Assembly (NCBI GenBank): GCA_002686955.1
Contig: NYZA01000045.1
Span: 1-11,930 of the forward strand
DNA: 11,930 bases
DNA from: Gemmatimonadota bacterium
GTDB taxonomy: Bacteria; GCA-2686955
Direction of reading: 5' to 3'
A program made the translations under genes and the position numbers. Shown in pieces: positions 1 to 7,660 of this stretch; within the stretch, counting starts at the first letter, position 1; the number at the start of each line of letters is the position of its first letter. Below the pieces are notes generated by a model. The model searched no databases, was not told the DNA's origin, and saw only the letters and a program-made list of their open reading frames with translations.

Positions 1-413
1 CGGCGGTGCGGCGGGCGCTCTCGATTCCGGTGATCGGAAACGGGGATGTTTTCGAGCCGGAGGACGCAGGACGGATGCTCGACGAGACCGGCGTGGCGGC
101 GCTGATGATCGGGCGCGGCGCGGTCGGCAGACCCTGGATCTTCGATCGGGTGAAGCGCTTTCTGCGGACGGGTGAGCTGCTGCCGGAGCCGGGAGCTCGG
201 GAGCGCTTCGACCTGATCATGGAGCATGTGGGGATCGCCGTCGAGCTGGGGGGCGACGAGGCCCGGACGGTGCGCGAGCTGCGGCGCCACCTGGCGGCCT
301 ATACAAAAGGTCTGCCGGGCGCGGCGCGCCTGCGGGCGAGGCTTTTCGCATTGGAATCGGCCGCGGAGATCCGCGAGACTCTGTCGGACTTTCTGCTCCG
401 CCGGGCGGCGTGA
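1..413 (+). CDS. dusB: tRNA-dihydrouridine synthase, DusB-like (3' part, 5' end outside window)
   Basis: Partial gene; about 136 C-terminal residues are present (first full codon at 3, TGA at 411-413). The family reduces specific uridines in the tRNA D-loop to dihydrouridine, using FMN and NADPH, in the cytoplasm. Seen here: the FMN-phosphate-binding end of the TIM barrel, with GNGDV followed by GRGAVGRPWIF, and then the helical tRNA-binding domain with the DusB-type HLAAYTKGLPGAARLR segment. The catalytic cysteine region lies upstream of the window. The gene ends 16 nt before larB, so it probably shares a transcript with larB-larC, though no functional tie is obvious. The family call is firm; DusB rather than another Dus subgroup rests on the YTKGLPG segment and is likely. 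Confidence 0.9.
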   Translation, partial: AVRRALSIPVIGNGDVFEPEDAGRMLDETGVAALMIGRGAVGRPWIFDRVKRFLRTGELLPEPGARERFDLIMEHVGIAVELGGDEARTVRELRRHLAAYTKGLPGAARLRARLFALESAAEIRETLSDFLLRRAA

Positions 414-429
414 GCCACCAGGGAACGCC

Positions 430-1194
430 ATGACCCGTGCCGATATGGAGAAGCTGCTCTCTTCGGTCGCCGGGGGAGAGCTGTCGGTGGCGGACGCGCT
501 CGAGCAGCTGGCGCATTTCCCCTCCGAAGATCTGGGCTTTGCGCGGATCGACCACCAGAGGGCCATGCGACGCGGCTTTCCCGAGGTGGTGCTCTGCGAA
601 GGGAAGACGGAGGACCAAGCCGTGGCGATCATCGAGCGAATCGCAGGGCAAGGGGGATCGCTGCTCGCGACTCGGGCGGCGGCCTCCGTCTACGAGCGGG
701 CGAGGGCGAGCGTCCTCGGGCTCGCCTGGGACGATGCGGCGCGGATCGCCTATCTCGATCGGGGAGATGCGCCGCGGGGGGCGGGGAAGGTGCTGGTGCT
801 GACTGCCGGTACCTCCGATCTGCCGGTGGCGGCCGAGGCGTTGCGCACCTTGAAAGTGATGGGGAACGAATCCGAGCTCATCAGCGATGTGGGCGTCGCG
901 GGAATTCACCGTCTCGCTGCCGTCGATCGGGAGATGCGTTCGGCGCGGGTGTTGATCGTCGTCGCGGGGATGGAAGGAGCGCTGGCGAGCGTCGTGGCCG
1001 GTCTCGTTCATTGCCCGGTGATCGCGGTGCCGACATCGGTGGGCTATGGGGCGAGCTTCGGCGGAATCGCGGCCTTGCTCGGCATGCTGAACTCCTGCGC
1101 CGCCGGCGTGAGCGTCGTCAACATCGACAACGGTTTTGGCGCGGGGTACGCGGCGTCCCTCATCAATCATCTTGGGACCGAAGACGGTGGGTGA
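430..1194 (+). CDS. larB: LarB, nicotinate-adenine dinucleotide (NaAD) carboxylase/hydrolase of NPN cofactor synthesis
   Basis: 254 aa. In the known pathway LarB carboxylates the pyridinium ring of NaAD at C5 and cleaves the phosphoanhydride, giving the dicarboxylated mononucleotide that LarE then sulfurates. Seen here: the family segment GFPEVVLCEGKT (about 49-60), then a PurE-like (AIR carboxylase-type) domain with VLTAGTSDLPVA (about 123-134), PTSVGYGASFGG (about 201-212), LNSCAAGV (220-227) and NIDNGFGAGYAA near the C-terminus. Cys223 sits where the substrate-adduct cysteine of Lactiplantibacillus LarB (Cys221, from memory) is expected. The ATG at 430 is chosen because AGGGA at 420-424 precedes it at 5 nt and it gives the usual family length; the frame is open further upstream but runs inside dusB. 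Its end overlaps larC by 8 nt. Confidence 0.93.
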   Translation: MTRADMEKLLSSVAGGELSVADALEQLAHFPSEDLGFARIDHQRAMRRGFPEVVLCEGKTEDQAVAIIERIAGQGGSLLATRAAASVYERARASVLGLAWDDAARIAYLDRGDAPRGAGKVLVLTAGTSDLPVAAEALRTLKVMGNESELISDVGVAGIHRLAAVDREMRSARVLIVVAGMEGALASVVAGLVHCPVIAVPTSVGYGASFGGIAALLGMLNSCAAGVSVVNIDNGFGAGYAASLINHLGTEDGG

Positions 1195-2371
1195 TACGCA
1201 GATCCTGCTCTTCGACCCGGTCAGCGGTATCTCGGGCGATATGGCAGTGGGTGCGCTGGTGGGCCTCGGCGCCGATCCGGACGCGCTGCGCGGCGTGTTG
1301 GCCACGCTGCCGGTGAGCGGATGGAGCCTCGAGTTCGTCGAAACGCGGGTTCAGGGGATCGCCGCGACCGACGCGCGGGTGCATGCGCCGGAAGAGTCGG
1401 TCTACCGGCACGTCTCCGATATCGAAGAGATCATCGCGGACGCGGACCTACCGGGCGCGGCGGCCGAGCGGGCGGGAGCGATCTTCCGAAAGCTGGCGGA
1501 GGCCGAGGCTAAGGTGCATGGGGTCGGCGTGGAGGAGATCCACTTCCACGAGGTCGGCGCTCTCGATGCGATCGTCGATATCGTTGGGGTGGCGGTCTGC
1601 CTGGAGCTGCTCGCCGTGAACGAAGTGCGGGTCACGCCGATCCATGTTGGCACCGGGACCGTTGAGTGCGCGCACGGGATCATGCCGGTTCCGGCGCCGG
1701 CGACCCTCGAGCTGCTTCAGGGCTTTCCGGTTGTGCACACCGGTTTGCCGGCGGAGCTGACCACACCGACCGGAGCGGCCTTGCTGGCGACCTGCGCGAC
1801 TCCGGTTCCGGAAGGGTGGCGGGGAACTCCTCTACGGGCCGCATACGGCGCCGGGAAGCGCACGCTCCCGGGTGGGCGGCCGAATCTGTTGCGAGCAACG
1901 CTGGTGAGTGCCGAGCCACCCTCCTCCGCGGTTTCGATCCTCGAGGCCAACGTGGACGATATGAGCCCCGAGCTCGTTCCCTACGTGATCGACCGCCTGC
2001 TGGAGGCAGGGGCGCTCGATGCCTTCGTCGTTCCGATCATCATGAAGCACGGCCGACCGGCCAGCCTCTTCACGGTGATCGCGGCCGCCGAGCGGGAGCA
2101 CGATCTGGCCCGACTGCTCCTCACCGAGACCACGACGCTCGGCGTGAGGACCCGCCGTTCCGATCGCCACGTCGTGAGCCGCGAGATCCGCCGGGTGACA
2201 ACACGCCACGGTACGATTGGCGTCAAGCTGGCCCGCCTGCCGGACGGCCGATGGCGCGCTGCTCCCGAGTACCGCGACTGCGCGGCGGCCGCGCGGGAGG
2301 CCGGCGTGCCCCTGCTCGACGTGATGGAGGAAGCGCGCCGGGCGGGGGAGGAGCTGGCCCGGCGGATCTAG
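1187..2371 (+). CDS. larC: LarC, nickel insertion protein for the NPN cofactor (single uninterrupted ORF)
   Basis: 394 aa with a GTG start. LarC is the CTP-dependent cyclometallase that inserts nickel into the bis-thiocarboxylated mononucleotide to complete NPN. Seen here: N-terminal [11 protein letters not shown] (about 10-20), [10 protein letters not shown], then [32 protein letters not shown] and [11 protein letters not shown] of the LarC1 part. The LarC2 part follows: [20 protein letters not shown], then [19 protein letters not shown]. In Lactiplantibacillus plantarum full-length LarC needs a programmed ribosomal frameshift between LarC1 and LarC2; here both halves are in one frame. The His-rich linker of many homologues is absent. 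The GTG at 1187 is preferred because it places the conserved LLFDPVSG strand at the usual distance from the N-terminus; the Shine-Dalgarno GGGA at 1174-1177 is weak. It overlaps larB by 8 nt, implying coupling. No larE or larA is visible. Confidence 0.93.
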   Translation: MGDTQILLFDPVSGISGDMAVGALVGLGADPDALRGVLATLPVSGWSLEFVETRVQGIAATDARVHAPEESVYRHVSDIEEIIADADLPGAAAERAGAIFRKLAEAEAKVHGVGVEEIHFHEVGALDAIVDIVGVAVCLELLAVNEVRVTPIHVGTGTVECAHGIMPVPAPATLELLQGFPVVHTGLPAELTTPTGAALLATCATPVPEGWRGTPLRAAYGAGKRTLPGGRPNLLRATLVSAEPPSSAVSILEANVDDMSPELVPYVIDRLLEAGALDAFVVPIIMKHGRPASLFTVIAAAEREHDLARLLLTETTTLGVRTRRSDRHVVSREIRRVTTRHGTIGVKLARLPDGRWRAAPEYRDCAAAAREAGVPLLDVMEEARRAGEELARRI

Positions 2372-4593
2372 ATTTCGTCGATGATCGCGTTGAAGGTCGA
2401 GCTGGGGCGCATCTGCGCATTCGCTAGCTCGGCGTCGGGCAGGTAGTAGCCGCCGATATCGACCGGCTCACCCTGGGCAGCCAACAGCTCTGCGACGATC
2501 TTCTCCTCGCTCCGCTGAAGCCGGCGGGCGACGGTCGTGAAGCGCTCCTTCATCGCCGCGTCCTGGTCTTGTTCGGCCAGAGCTTGGGCCCAGTACACCG
2601 CCAAATAGAAGGTGCTGCCTCGATTGTCGATCTCGTTGACCCGGCGGGAGGGGTAGCGCGCGTTCTCCAGATACGTGCCGATCGCTTGATCGAGAGTGCT
2701 CGCGAGAAGCGCCGCCTTTTCGTTGCCGTTCTGTCGGGCGCCCAACTCGAGCGAGGGCACCAGGGCGCAGTACTCACCGAGCGAGTCCCATCTGAGATGC
2801 CCCTCCTCGAGAAACTGTTGCACATGTTTGGGAGCCGAACCGCCGGCTCCGGTCTCGAAGAGCCCGCCACCGTTCAGGAGCGGAACGATCGAGAGCATTC
2901 GGGCACTGGTGCCCAGCTCCAGGATCGGGAAGAGGTCGGTCAGGTAGTCACGCAGCACGTTGCCGGTAGCCGAAATGGTGTCTTCGCCTCTGCGGATTCT
3001 ATCGAGACTGAGTCGCATCGCCTCCTGGGGACGCATAATGCGGATGTCGAGCTCCGTGGTGTCGTGGTCGTTCAGATAACGCTGCACCTTCTTGATGATC
3101 TCCGCGTCGTGACCTCGACGCTCGTCGAGCCAGAAGAGGGCGGGCGCGCCCGTCGCCCGGGCCCGGGACACCGCCAGCTTGACCCAGTCCCGGATCGGTT
3201 CGTCTTTCGCCTGACACATGCGGAAGATATCGCCCGGTTCGACGCTCTGCTCGAGAAGAGTGCAACCGGTGGAGTCGACGACGTGAATTGTGCCCACGCC
3301 GGGCGCTTCGAAGGTCTTGTCGTGCGATCCGTACTCTTCCGCTTTCCGGGCCATCAGGCCGACATTCGAGACACTTCCCATCGTCGCGGGATCGAACTGA
3401 CCGTTTTTCTTGGCGTCCTCGAGAATCTCGGAGTACATCGTCGCGTAGCAACGATCGGGCACAACGGCGATACAATCCTGTAGCTCGTCTTGGGTGTTCC
3501 ACATCCTTCCGCCGTCGCGTACGACGTTCGGCATCGACGCGTCGACGATGATGTTGTTCGGAACGTGCAGATTCGTGATCCCTCTACGGGAATCGACCAT
3601 GGCGAGCGCGGGTCGGGTCTCGTAGACCGCATAGATATCGGCTTCGATCTCCGCCTTCTTGTCGGCGGGCAGCCGTTCGAGCCTCTCGAGGATATCGGCC
3701 AGCCCGTTGTTGACGTTGGCCCCGATCTCGCGCAAGAGATCGGCGTGCTTCTCGAGCGCATCGCCGTAGTAGACCGAGACACAATGGCCGAACATGATCG
3801 GGTCGGAGACCTTCATCATCGTTGCCTTGAGGTGCAAGGATAGCAACACGCCGTCGCGCTTTGCGTCCTCGATCTGCTCGCCGTAGAAGCGCCGTAGCGC
3901 CGCTACATTCATCACGGCCGTGTCGATCACCTCGCCCTCTATGAGCGACAGTTTCTCTTTGAGAAGAGTGGCGTTTCCATCGAGGGCGATGAACTCGATT
4001 CGGACATCGTCCGCCCGCGTCATCGTCGTCGATCTTTCGCTCGCGAAGAAGTCACCGCTCTGCATGTGAGCGACCCGCGCCTTCGACCCCGATTCGGGCC
4101 AGGGTCGCATCATTCGATGCGGGTGCTTTTGCGCGAACTTCTTCACCGAAGCGGCAGGTCTTCGGTCGGAGTTCCCTTCGCGCAGGACCGGATTGACCGC
4201 GGAGCCGAGAACCACGGCGAATCGGCGCTGAAGCTGCCTCTCCTCGTCGTTGGCTGGCTCTTCGGGGTAGTCCGGCAGATCGTAGCCCTTCGACTGCAGC
4301 TCCTTGAGGGCGTCTTGGAGCTGGGGAAGGGTGGCGCTGATATTCGGGAGCTTGACGATATTTGCTTTGGGCGTCTTGGCGAGCTCGCCGAGCTGAGCGA
4401 GACAGTCCGGGACCTTCTGGTCGTCCGTCAGGCACTCCGGGAAGTTGGCGAGGATCCTCGCAGTGAGAGAGATGTCTTTGGCTTCGACGTCGACCTCGGC
4501 TCCACGGGTGAAGGCCTGGACGATCGGAAGCAGCGAGTACGTCGCCAAGGCTGGCGCCTCGTCGATTTTCGTCCAGATGATCTTGGCAGACAT
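2368..4593 (-). CDS. icd: Isocitrate dehydrogenase, NADP-dependent, monomeric type
   Basis: 741 aa, the normal length for the monomeric class (about 740). It oxidises isocitrate to 2-oxoglutarate and CO2 with NADP+ in the TCA cycle and needs Mg2+/Mn2+. Substrate-site residues fit the Azotobacter vinelandii enzyme (numbering from memory) with a constant offset: Ser131, Asn134, Arg138 and Arg144 in the [16 protein letters not shown] segment, Lys256 in [13 protein letters not shown], Asp351, Tyr421, and the metal-site pair Asp549/Asp553. His590, Arg601 and Arg650 match the residues that hold the NADP 2'-phosphate, so NADP specificity is expected. The ATG at 4593 is chosen because AGGAGA (4603-4598 on this strand) lies 4 nt upstream and MSAKIIWT is a typical start; an in-frame ATG 36 codons upstream has no family-like sequence. 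Single gene, transcribed alone, divergent from pyrR and convergent with larC. Confidence 0.97.
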   Translation of the reverse strand: MSAKIIWTKIDEAPALATYSLLPIVQAFTRGAEVDVEAKDISLTARILANFPECLTDDQKVPDCLAQLGELAKTPKANIVKLPNISATLPQLQDALKELQSKGYDLPDYPEEPANDEERQLQRRFAVVLGSAVNPVLREGNSDRRPAASVKKFAQKHPHRMMRPWPESGSKARVAHMQSGDFFASERSTTMTRADDVRIEFIALDGNATLLKEKLSLIEGEVIDTAVMNVAALRRFYGEQIEDAKRDGVLLSLHLKATMMKVSDPIMFGHCVSVYYGDALEKHADLLREIGANVNNGLADILERLERLPADKKAEIEADIYAVYETRPALAMVDSRRGITNLHVPNNIIVDASMPNVVRDGGRMWNTQDELQDCIAVVPDRCYATMYSEILEDAKKNGQFDPATMGSVSNVGLMARKAEEYGSHDKTFEAPGVGTIHVVDSTGCTLLEQSVEPGDIFRMCQAKDEPIRDWVKLAVSRARATGAPALFWLDERRGHDAEIIKKVQRYLNDHDTTELDIRIMRPQEAMRLSLDRIRRGEDTISATGNVLRDYLTDLFPILELGTSARMLSIVPLLNGGGLFETGAGGSAPKHVQQFLEEGHLRWDSLGEYCALVPSLELGARQNGNEKAALLASTLDQAIGTYLENARYPSRRVNEIDNRGSTFYLAVYWAQALAEQDQDAAMKERFTTVARRLQRSEEKIVAELLAAQGEPVDIGGYYLPDAELANAQMRPSSTFNAIIDEI

Positions 4594-4597
4594 GTTC

Positions 4598-4603
4598 TCT
4601 CCT
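4598..4603 (-). promoter_or_regulatory. Ribosome binding site of icd
   Basis: AGGAGA on the minus strand, 4 nt before the ATG at 4593. It decides between this start and the upstream in-frame ATG at 4701, which lies inside the proposed promoter and so would not be transcribed from it. Confidence 0.7.
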
Positions 4604-4672
4604 GGGGATCTACCGGGGTCCGCGCACAGATCGTGCGGATCGGGTCTTGAGTTCGCCACCGCCCAACCGCAA

Positions 4673-4701
4673 GTAATACAGCCGATCGGGTGGGAGTTCA
4701 A
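4673..4701 (-). promoter_or_regulatory. Candidate sigma-70-type promoter of icd
   Basis: On the minus strand TTGAAC (4701-4696) and TATTAC (4678-4673) are separated by exactly 17 nt, each matching 4 of 6 consensus positions, in an otherwise very GC-rich region. Transcription would start near 4666, giving a leader of about 70 nt before the icd ATG. The leader holds a small imperfect hairpin at 4623-4637 (CGCAC/GTGCG, 5-nt loop). Inferred from sequence only; the organism's sigma-factor preferences are unknown. Confidence 0.45.
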
Positions 4702-4759
4702 CGATCGTGAGCCGACCGCTGGTCCCCCTCGTGCGCGGCCTCCCGCGTCGATCGCCGTC

Positions 4760-4788
4760 TTGATCGCTCGAACTCCACGTCGTAGGGT
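4760..4788 (+). promoter_or_regulatory. Weak candidate promoter of the pyr operon
   Basis: TTGATC (4760-4765), 17 nt, then TAGGGT (4783-4788): a correct spacing with a 4/6 -35 and a poor -10. The leader would be about 50 nt. A small hairpin, AGGGUC-CCAGC-GACCUU (4784-4800), overlaps the -10 and the predicted start. I see no convincing PyrR-binding loop or antiterminator/terminator pair in the leader, so how PyrR would act here is open. A second possibility, TTGAGT (4647-4652) with TAATAC (4674-4679), has a spacing of 21 nt, which is too long. Confidence 0.25.
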
Positions 4789-4830
4789 CCCAGCGACCTT
4801 CCCGCACCGCCACGACCCTCCGAACCGGAC

Positions 4831-4836
4831 AAGGAG
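4831..4836 (+). promoter_or_regulatory. Ribosome binding site of pyrR
   Basis: AAGGAG lies 8 nt before the ATG at 4845. It is one of the strongest Shine-Dalgarno sequences in the window and confirms the first gene of the operon. Confidence 0.75.
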
Positions 4837-4844
4837 AAGAACCG

Positions 4845-5414
4845 ATGGCGAGCCTGAACCGCAAGTCGATCATCATGGATGCCGCGGGCATCGAGCGGGC
4901 CCTCGCTCGGATCGCGCGCGAGATCGCGCGGAATGGACCCGGCGACGGTGAGCTCGCCATCGTGGGGATCCGCACGCGGGGGATCCCCTTGGGGGAGCGA
5001 TTGGCCAGGCAAATCGAAGAGATCCGAGAGGAATGTCCGCCCTTCGGCTACCTCGACATCACGCTCTACCGCGACGATCTGCAGTCGATCGGCTACCACC
5101 CGGTCGTGGGCGCGACACGGCTGCCCTTCGACATCAATGGGACGCATGTCGTCCTGGTCGACGACGTGCTCTACACGGGGCGAACCGTCCGGGCGGCGCT
5201 GAGCGTGCTCGTCGACTACGGCCGCCCCCGAACGATCCAACTGGCCGTCCTGGTCGATCGCGGTCATCGCGAGCTACCGATCAGGGCCGACTATGTCGGG
5301 AGCGAGGTGCCCACCTCTCGCGGAGAGGCGATTCAGGTGAATCTCGATGAGACCGACGGCGAAGAGGCGGTCTATCTCTGTGAGATTCCGGGGGAAGAGG
5401 GCACGACGCAGTGA
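4845..5414 (+). CDS. pyrR: PyrR, pyrimidine operon regulator / uracil phosphoribosyltransferase family
   Basis: 189 aa. The family binds pyr mRNA in a UMP/UTP-dependent way to attenuate transcription or block translation, and many members also convert uracil and PRPP to UMP. Seen here: a type I phosphoribosyltransferase fold with [14 protein letters not shown] (about 41-54), the PRPP loop [13 protein letters not shown] (102-114), and the C-terminal [16 protein letters not shown] and [11 protein letters not shown] segments typical of PyrR rather than of other PRTases. Length is normal. It is first in the operon and overlaps pyrB by 4 nt (GTGA, 5411-5414), the standard place for autoregulation of pyr genes. 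Whether it acts by attenuation, by translational repression or only as an enzyme cannot be decided, since no recognisable PyrR-binding loop was found in the leader. Confidence 0.95.
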   Translation: MASLNRKSIIMDAAGIERALARIAREIARNGPGDGELAIVGIRTRGIPLGERLARQIEEIREECPPFGYLDITLYRDDLQSIGYHPVVGATRLPFDINGTHVVLVDDVLYTGRTVRAALSVLVDYGRPRTIQLAVLVDRGHRELPIRADYVGSEVPTSRGEAIQVNLDETDGEEAVYLCEIPGEEGTTQ

Positions 5415-6373
5415 AGCTCAATGATGCTCCCGGTCTCGATAGGAAGGACCTCCTCGGTCTCGAGGAGCTGTCTGAGCGTGAGATTCGGCTCATTCTCGAC
5501 ACAGCCAGGGAGTTTCGAGAGGTTCTGGACCGACCGATCAAGACCGTTCCGGCGATGCGCGGATTCACGATCGCGAATCTCTTCTACGAGAGCTCCACCC
5601 GCACGAGAATGTCGTTCGAGTTGGCTCAGAAGCGCCTCACCGCCGACAGCATCGGCCTTGCCGTGACCGCATCGTCGGTGAAGAAGGGCGAAAGCCTGCG
5701 CGACACCGCTCGGAATATCGAAGCGATGCGGGTCGACATGATCGTGATGCGACACTCGCAATCGGGTGCGCCGCACCGACTGGCCGCTCAGATCGACGCC
5801 CACGTCGTCAACGCGGGTGACGGTTGTCACGAGCATCCAACACAGGGTTTGCTCGATCTCTACACCCTCCTCGAGAATCTCGGCGACCTGCGGGGCAAGC
5901 GGATCGTCATCATCGGCGATATCGCGCATAGCCGCGTCGCGCGCTCGAATATTCACGGTCTGCGGCGAATGGGGGCCCAGGTCGGCGTTTGCGGTCCACC
6001 GACCTTGATCCCCGTCGGCATCGAGGATCTGGGGGTGACAGTCTACCCCACCATAGAAGAGGCCCTGGCCGAGGCCGATGCCATCAATGTGCTACGAATC
6101 CAGCTCGAACGGATCGGGGTGCCTCTTTTCCCATCCACACGGGAATACGCGCGCCTCTTTGGTGTCACTCCGGCACGGCTCGAGGTGGCGAAGCGCGAAG
6201 TTCTCGTGCTTCACCCAGGACCGATCAATCGAAACGTCGAGCTCGATTCCCGTGTCGCCGATGCTCCCGGGGCGGTCATACTCTCGCAGGTGACCAACGG
6301 TGTGGCGATTCGAATGGCGGTCACTTACCTCTTGGCCCAAAAGACCATGAAGGCGGCCCATGCACTCGCGTGA
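5411..6373 (+). CDS. pyrB: Aspartate carbamoyltransferase catalytic subunit
   Basis: 320 aa with a GTG start. It condenses carbamoyl phosphate with aspartate to N-carbamoyl-aspartate, step 2 of UMP synthesis; the active unit is a cytosolic trimer. Seen here: the carbamoyl-phosphate loop SSTRTR (61-66), the loop with SSVKKGESL (88-96; Lys92 likely reaches into the neighbouring subunit's site), RH at 114-115, HPTQGLLDLYT (142-152), GDIAHSRVARSN (169-180), RIQLER around 229-234 and HPGPINR (268-274) of the aspartate domain. No pyrI regulatory-subunit gene is present, so it is probably not allosteric through PyrI. The GTG at 5411 lies inside the pyrR stop region, with GAAGAGGG about 9 nt upstream. 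It overlaps pyrC by 14 nt; ATCase and DHOase form complexes in some bacteria (Aquifex), which would fit this coupling. Confidence 0.97.
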   Translation: MKLNDAPGLDRKDLLGLEELSEREIRLILDTAREFREVLDRPIKTVPAMRGFTIANLFYESSTRTRMSFELAQKRLTADSIGLAVTASSVKKGESLRDTARNIEAMRVDMIVMRHSQSGAPHRLAAQIDAHVVNAGDGCHEHPTQGLLDLYTLLENLGDLRGKRIVIIGDIAHSRVARSNIHGLRRMGAQVGVCGPPTLIPVGIEDLGVTVYPTIEEALAEADAINVLRIQLERIGVPLFPSTREYARLFGVTPARLEVAKREVLVLHPGPINRNVELDSRVADAPGAVILSQVTNGVAIRMAVTYLLAQKTMKAAHALA

Positions 6374-7649
6374 CCTACTGATCTCTGGAGGAAGGCTCGT
6401 CGACCCTGAAGCCGACGAACTGCGGCGCGCGGATCTGTTGATTCGAGACGGCAAGGTTGTCGCTCTCTCGCCGAACATCAACGCCGACGTGCCCGTGCTC
6501 GACGCAACGGGGCTAATTGTGTCTCCTGGCTTCATCGACCTACACGTTCATTTTCGGGAGCCGGGCCAGGAGTGGAAAGAGGATATCGACAGCGGGTCTC
6601 GCTGTGCCGCCGCCGGCGGATTCACGACTGTCTGCGCCATGCCAAATACCGATCCACCGCTGCACGATCAGGAGTCGGTTCGATTCGTAGTCGAACGTGC
6701 GCGAGAGGTCGGGCTGGTCGATCTGCACGTTGTCGGCGCGGTCACGACCGATCTCGCGGGAACAATCTTGTCTCCAATGGGGGAGATGGCGGCCGCGGGA
6801 TGCGTCGCATTCTCCGACGACGGCCGCCCGATTCTGGATTCCGGTCTCATGCGGCGCGCACTGGAATACTCGAGACAGTTCTATCTGCCGATTGTTCAAC
6901 ACGCCGAGGACACCGGATTGACCCGGGGGGGCGCCATGAATGAGAGCGCCATCTCGACGAAGCTCGGGTTGACGGGGATGCACTCCAGCGCCGAAGAGAT
7001 CGTCGTAGCCCGCGATCTGGCTCTGCTGCCGCTGACCGGGGGGCGTTACCATGTTGCCCATACATCCTGCGCCCGCACCATCGAGCTTTTGCGGCGTGCG
7101 CGGGCAGAGGGCCTGCCCGTCAGCTGCGAAGTGACGCCGCACCACCTCGCGCTCGACGAACAGGCCGTCTCGGATTGTGATTACGACGCTAACTACAAAA
7201 TGAACCCCCCTCTGCGCTCGGTGGTGGACCGTGAAGCGATGATCCAGGGCTGCGTCGACGGAACGATCGACGCAATCGCGACCGATCACGCCCCCCATCT
7301 TCCCGATGAAAAGGAGATCGGCTTCAGCGCCGCTCCGTTCGGCGTGATCGGACTTGAGACCGCCTTTTCAGTCGCCGCAACAACGCTTCTACCGCACATG
7401 AGCTTGCGCGATCTGTTGCGTCTCTTGACCACTGGGCCGGCATCAGTATTCGGATTCAAAGATCGAGGTCGCCTGGCACCGGGGCTGCGCGGAGATGTAG
7501 TGCTTTTCGATTCGGAATCCGAAGCTGTCTATTCCGTCGAATCTACGCACTCGAAATCTCGAAACAGCGCTTTTGACGGTATGCGGCTTCAAGGCAAGAT
7601 CGTAGCGACCGTGTTGGAGGGCCGGGTGGTGTTCGGCGAGTCGAGGTGA
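6360..7649 (+). CDS. pyrC: Dihydroorotase
   Basis: 429 aa. It cyclises N-carbamoyl-aspartate to dihydroorotate, step 3 of UMP synthesis. It belongs to the Bacillus-type (long, roughly 430 aa) zinc amidohydrolases: HVHFREPG with His62 and His64 as metal ligands, AFSDDGRP with Asp154, QHAED with His181, VAHTSC with His234 and TDHAPH with catalytic Asp309. All metal ligands are present, so it is an active enzyme rather than one of the inactive PyrC-like partners. NYKMNPPLR (substrate loop) is intact. The ATG at 6360 has AAGG 6 nt upstream and overlaps pyrB by 14 nt. The stop region contains the Shine-Dalgarno sequence of the next gene. Confidence 0.97.
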   Translation: MHSRDLLISGGRLVDPEADELRRADLLIRDGKVVALSPNINADVPVLDATGLIVSPGFIDLHVHFREPGQEWKEDIDSGSRCAAAGGFTTVCAMPNTDPPLHDQESVRFVVERAREVGLVDLHVVGAVTTDLAGTILSPMGEMAAAGCVAFSDDGRPILDSGLMRRALEYSRQFYLPIVQHAEDTGLTRGGAMNESAISTKLGLTGMHSSAEEIVVARDLALLPLTGGRYHVAHTSCARTIELLRRARAEGLPVSCEVTPHHLALDEQAVSDCDYDANYKMNPPLRSVVDREAMIQGCVDGTIDAIATDHAPHLPDEKEIGFSAAPFGVIGLETAFSVAATTLLPHMSLRDLLRLLTTGPASVFGFKDRGRLAPGLRGDVVLFDSESEAVYSVESTHSKSRNSAFDGMRLQGKIVATVLEGRVVFGESR

Positions 7650-7652
7650 TCG
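7644..7652 (+). promoter_or_regulatory. Strong Shine-Dalgarno that fixes the start of the TPR lipoprotein
   Basis: GAGGTGATC is a 9-nt match to the complement of the standard 16S 3' end. It spans the pyrC stop codon (TGA 7647-7649) and sits 8 nt before the ATG at 7661. It therefore favours 7661 over the in-frame GTG at 7646, which is part of this same sequence. Confidence 0.7.
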
Positions 7653-7660
7653 CGCGACCG

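Noticed and set aside
226-429. Upstream extension of larB to an in-frame start at 226
   Set aside because: This part lies inside the dusB coding region, has no family similarity, and the ATG at 430 has its own Shine-Dalgarno and gives the normal LarB length.
1136-1186. Upstream extension of larC to TTG at 1136
   Set aside because: The extra 17 residues overlap larB and do not resemble a LarC N-terminus, which normally begins a few residues before the LLFDPVSG strand.
217-1305. 362-codon minus-strand open frame opposite dusB/larB/larC
   Set aside because: The translation is Arg/Pro/His-rich low-complexity sequence typical of antisense frames in GC-rich genes and spans three genuine genes.
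2569-3483. 304-codon plus-strand open frame antisense to icd
   Set aside because: It is a shadow frame in GC-rich coding DNA; its translation shows no recognisable domain, while the opposite strand encodes a fully conserved enzyme.
4647-4679. TTGAGT/TAATAC as a plus-strand promoter for pyrR
   Set aside because: The spacing of 21 nt is too long, and the AT-rich bases are better explained as the -10 of the divergent icd promoter.
4594-4701. 36-residue N-terminal extension of icd
   Set aside because: It lacks family similarity, starts inside the proposed promoter, and the internal ATG has an AGGAGA site at correct spacing.
6540-7298. 252-codon minus-strand open frame opposite pyrC
   Set aside because: It is fully contained within the well-conserved dihydroorotase gene on the other strand and shows no domain.
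7646-7660. GTG at 7646 as start of the TPR lipoprotein (GTGA overlap with pyrC)
   Set aside because: The GTG is part of the strong Shine-Dalgarno GAGGTGATC serving the ATG at 7661, and nothing comparable precedes the GTG itself.
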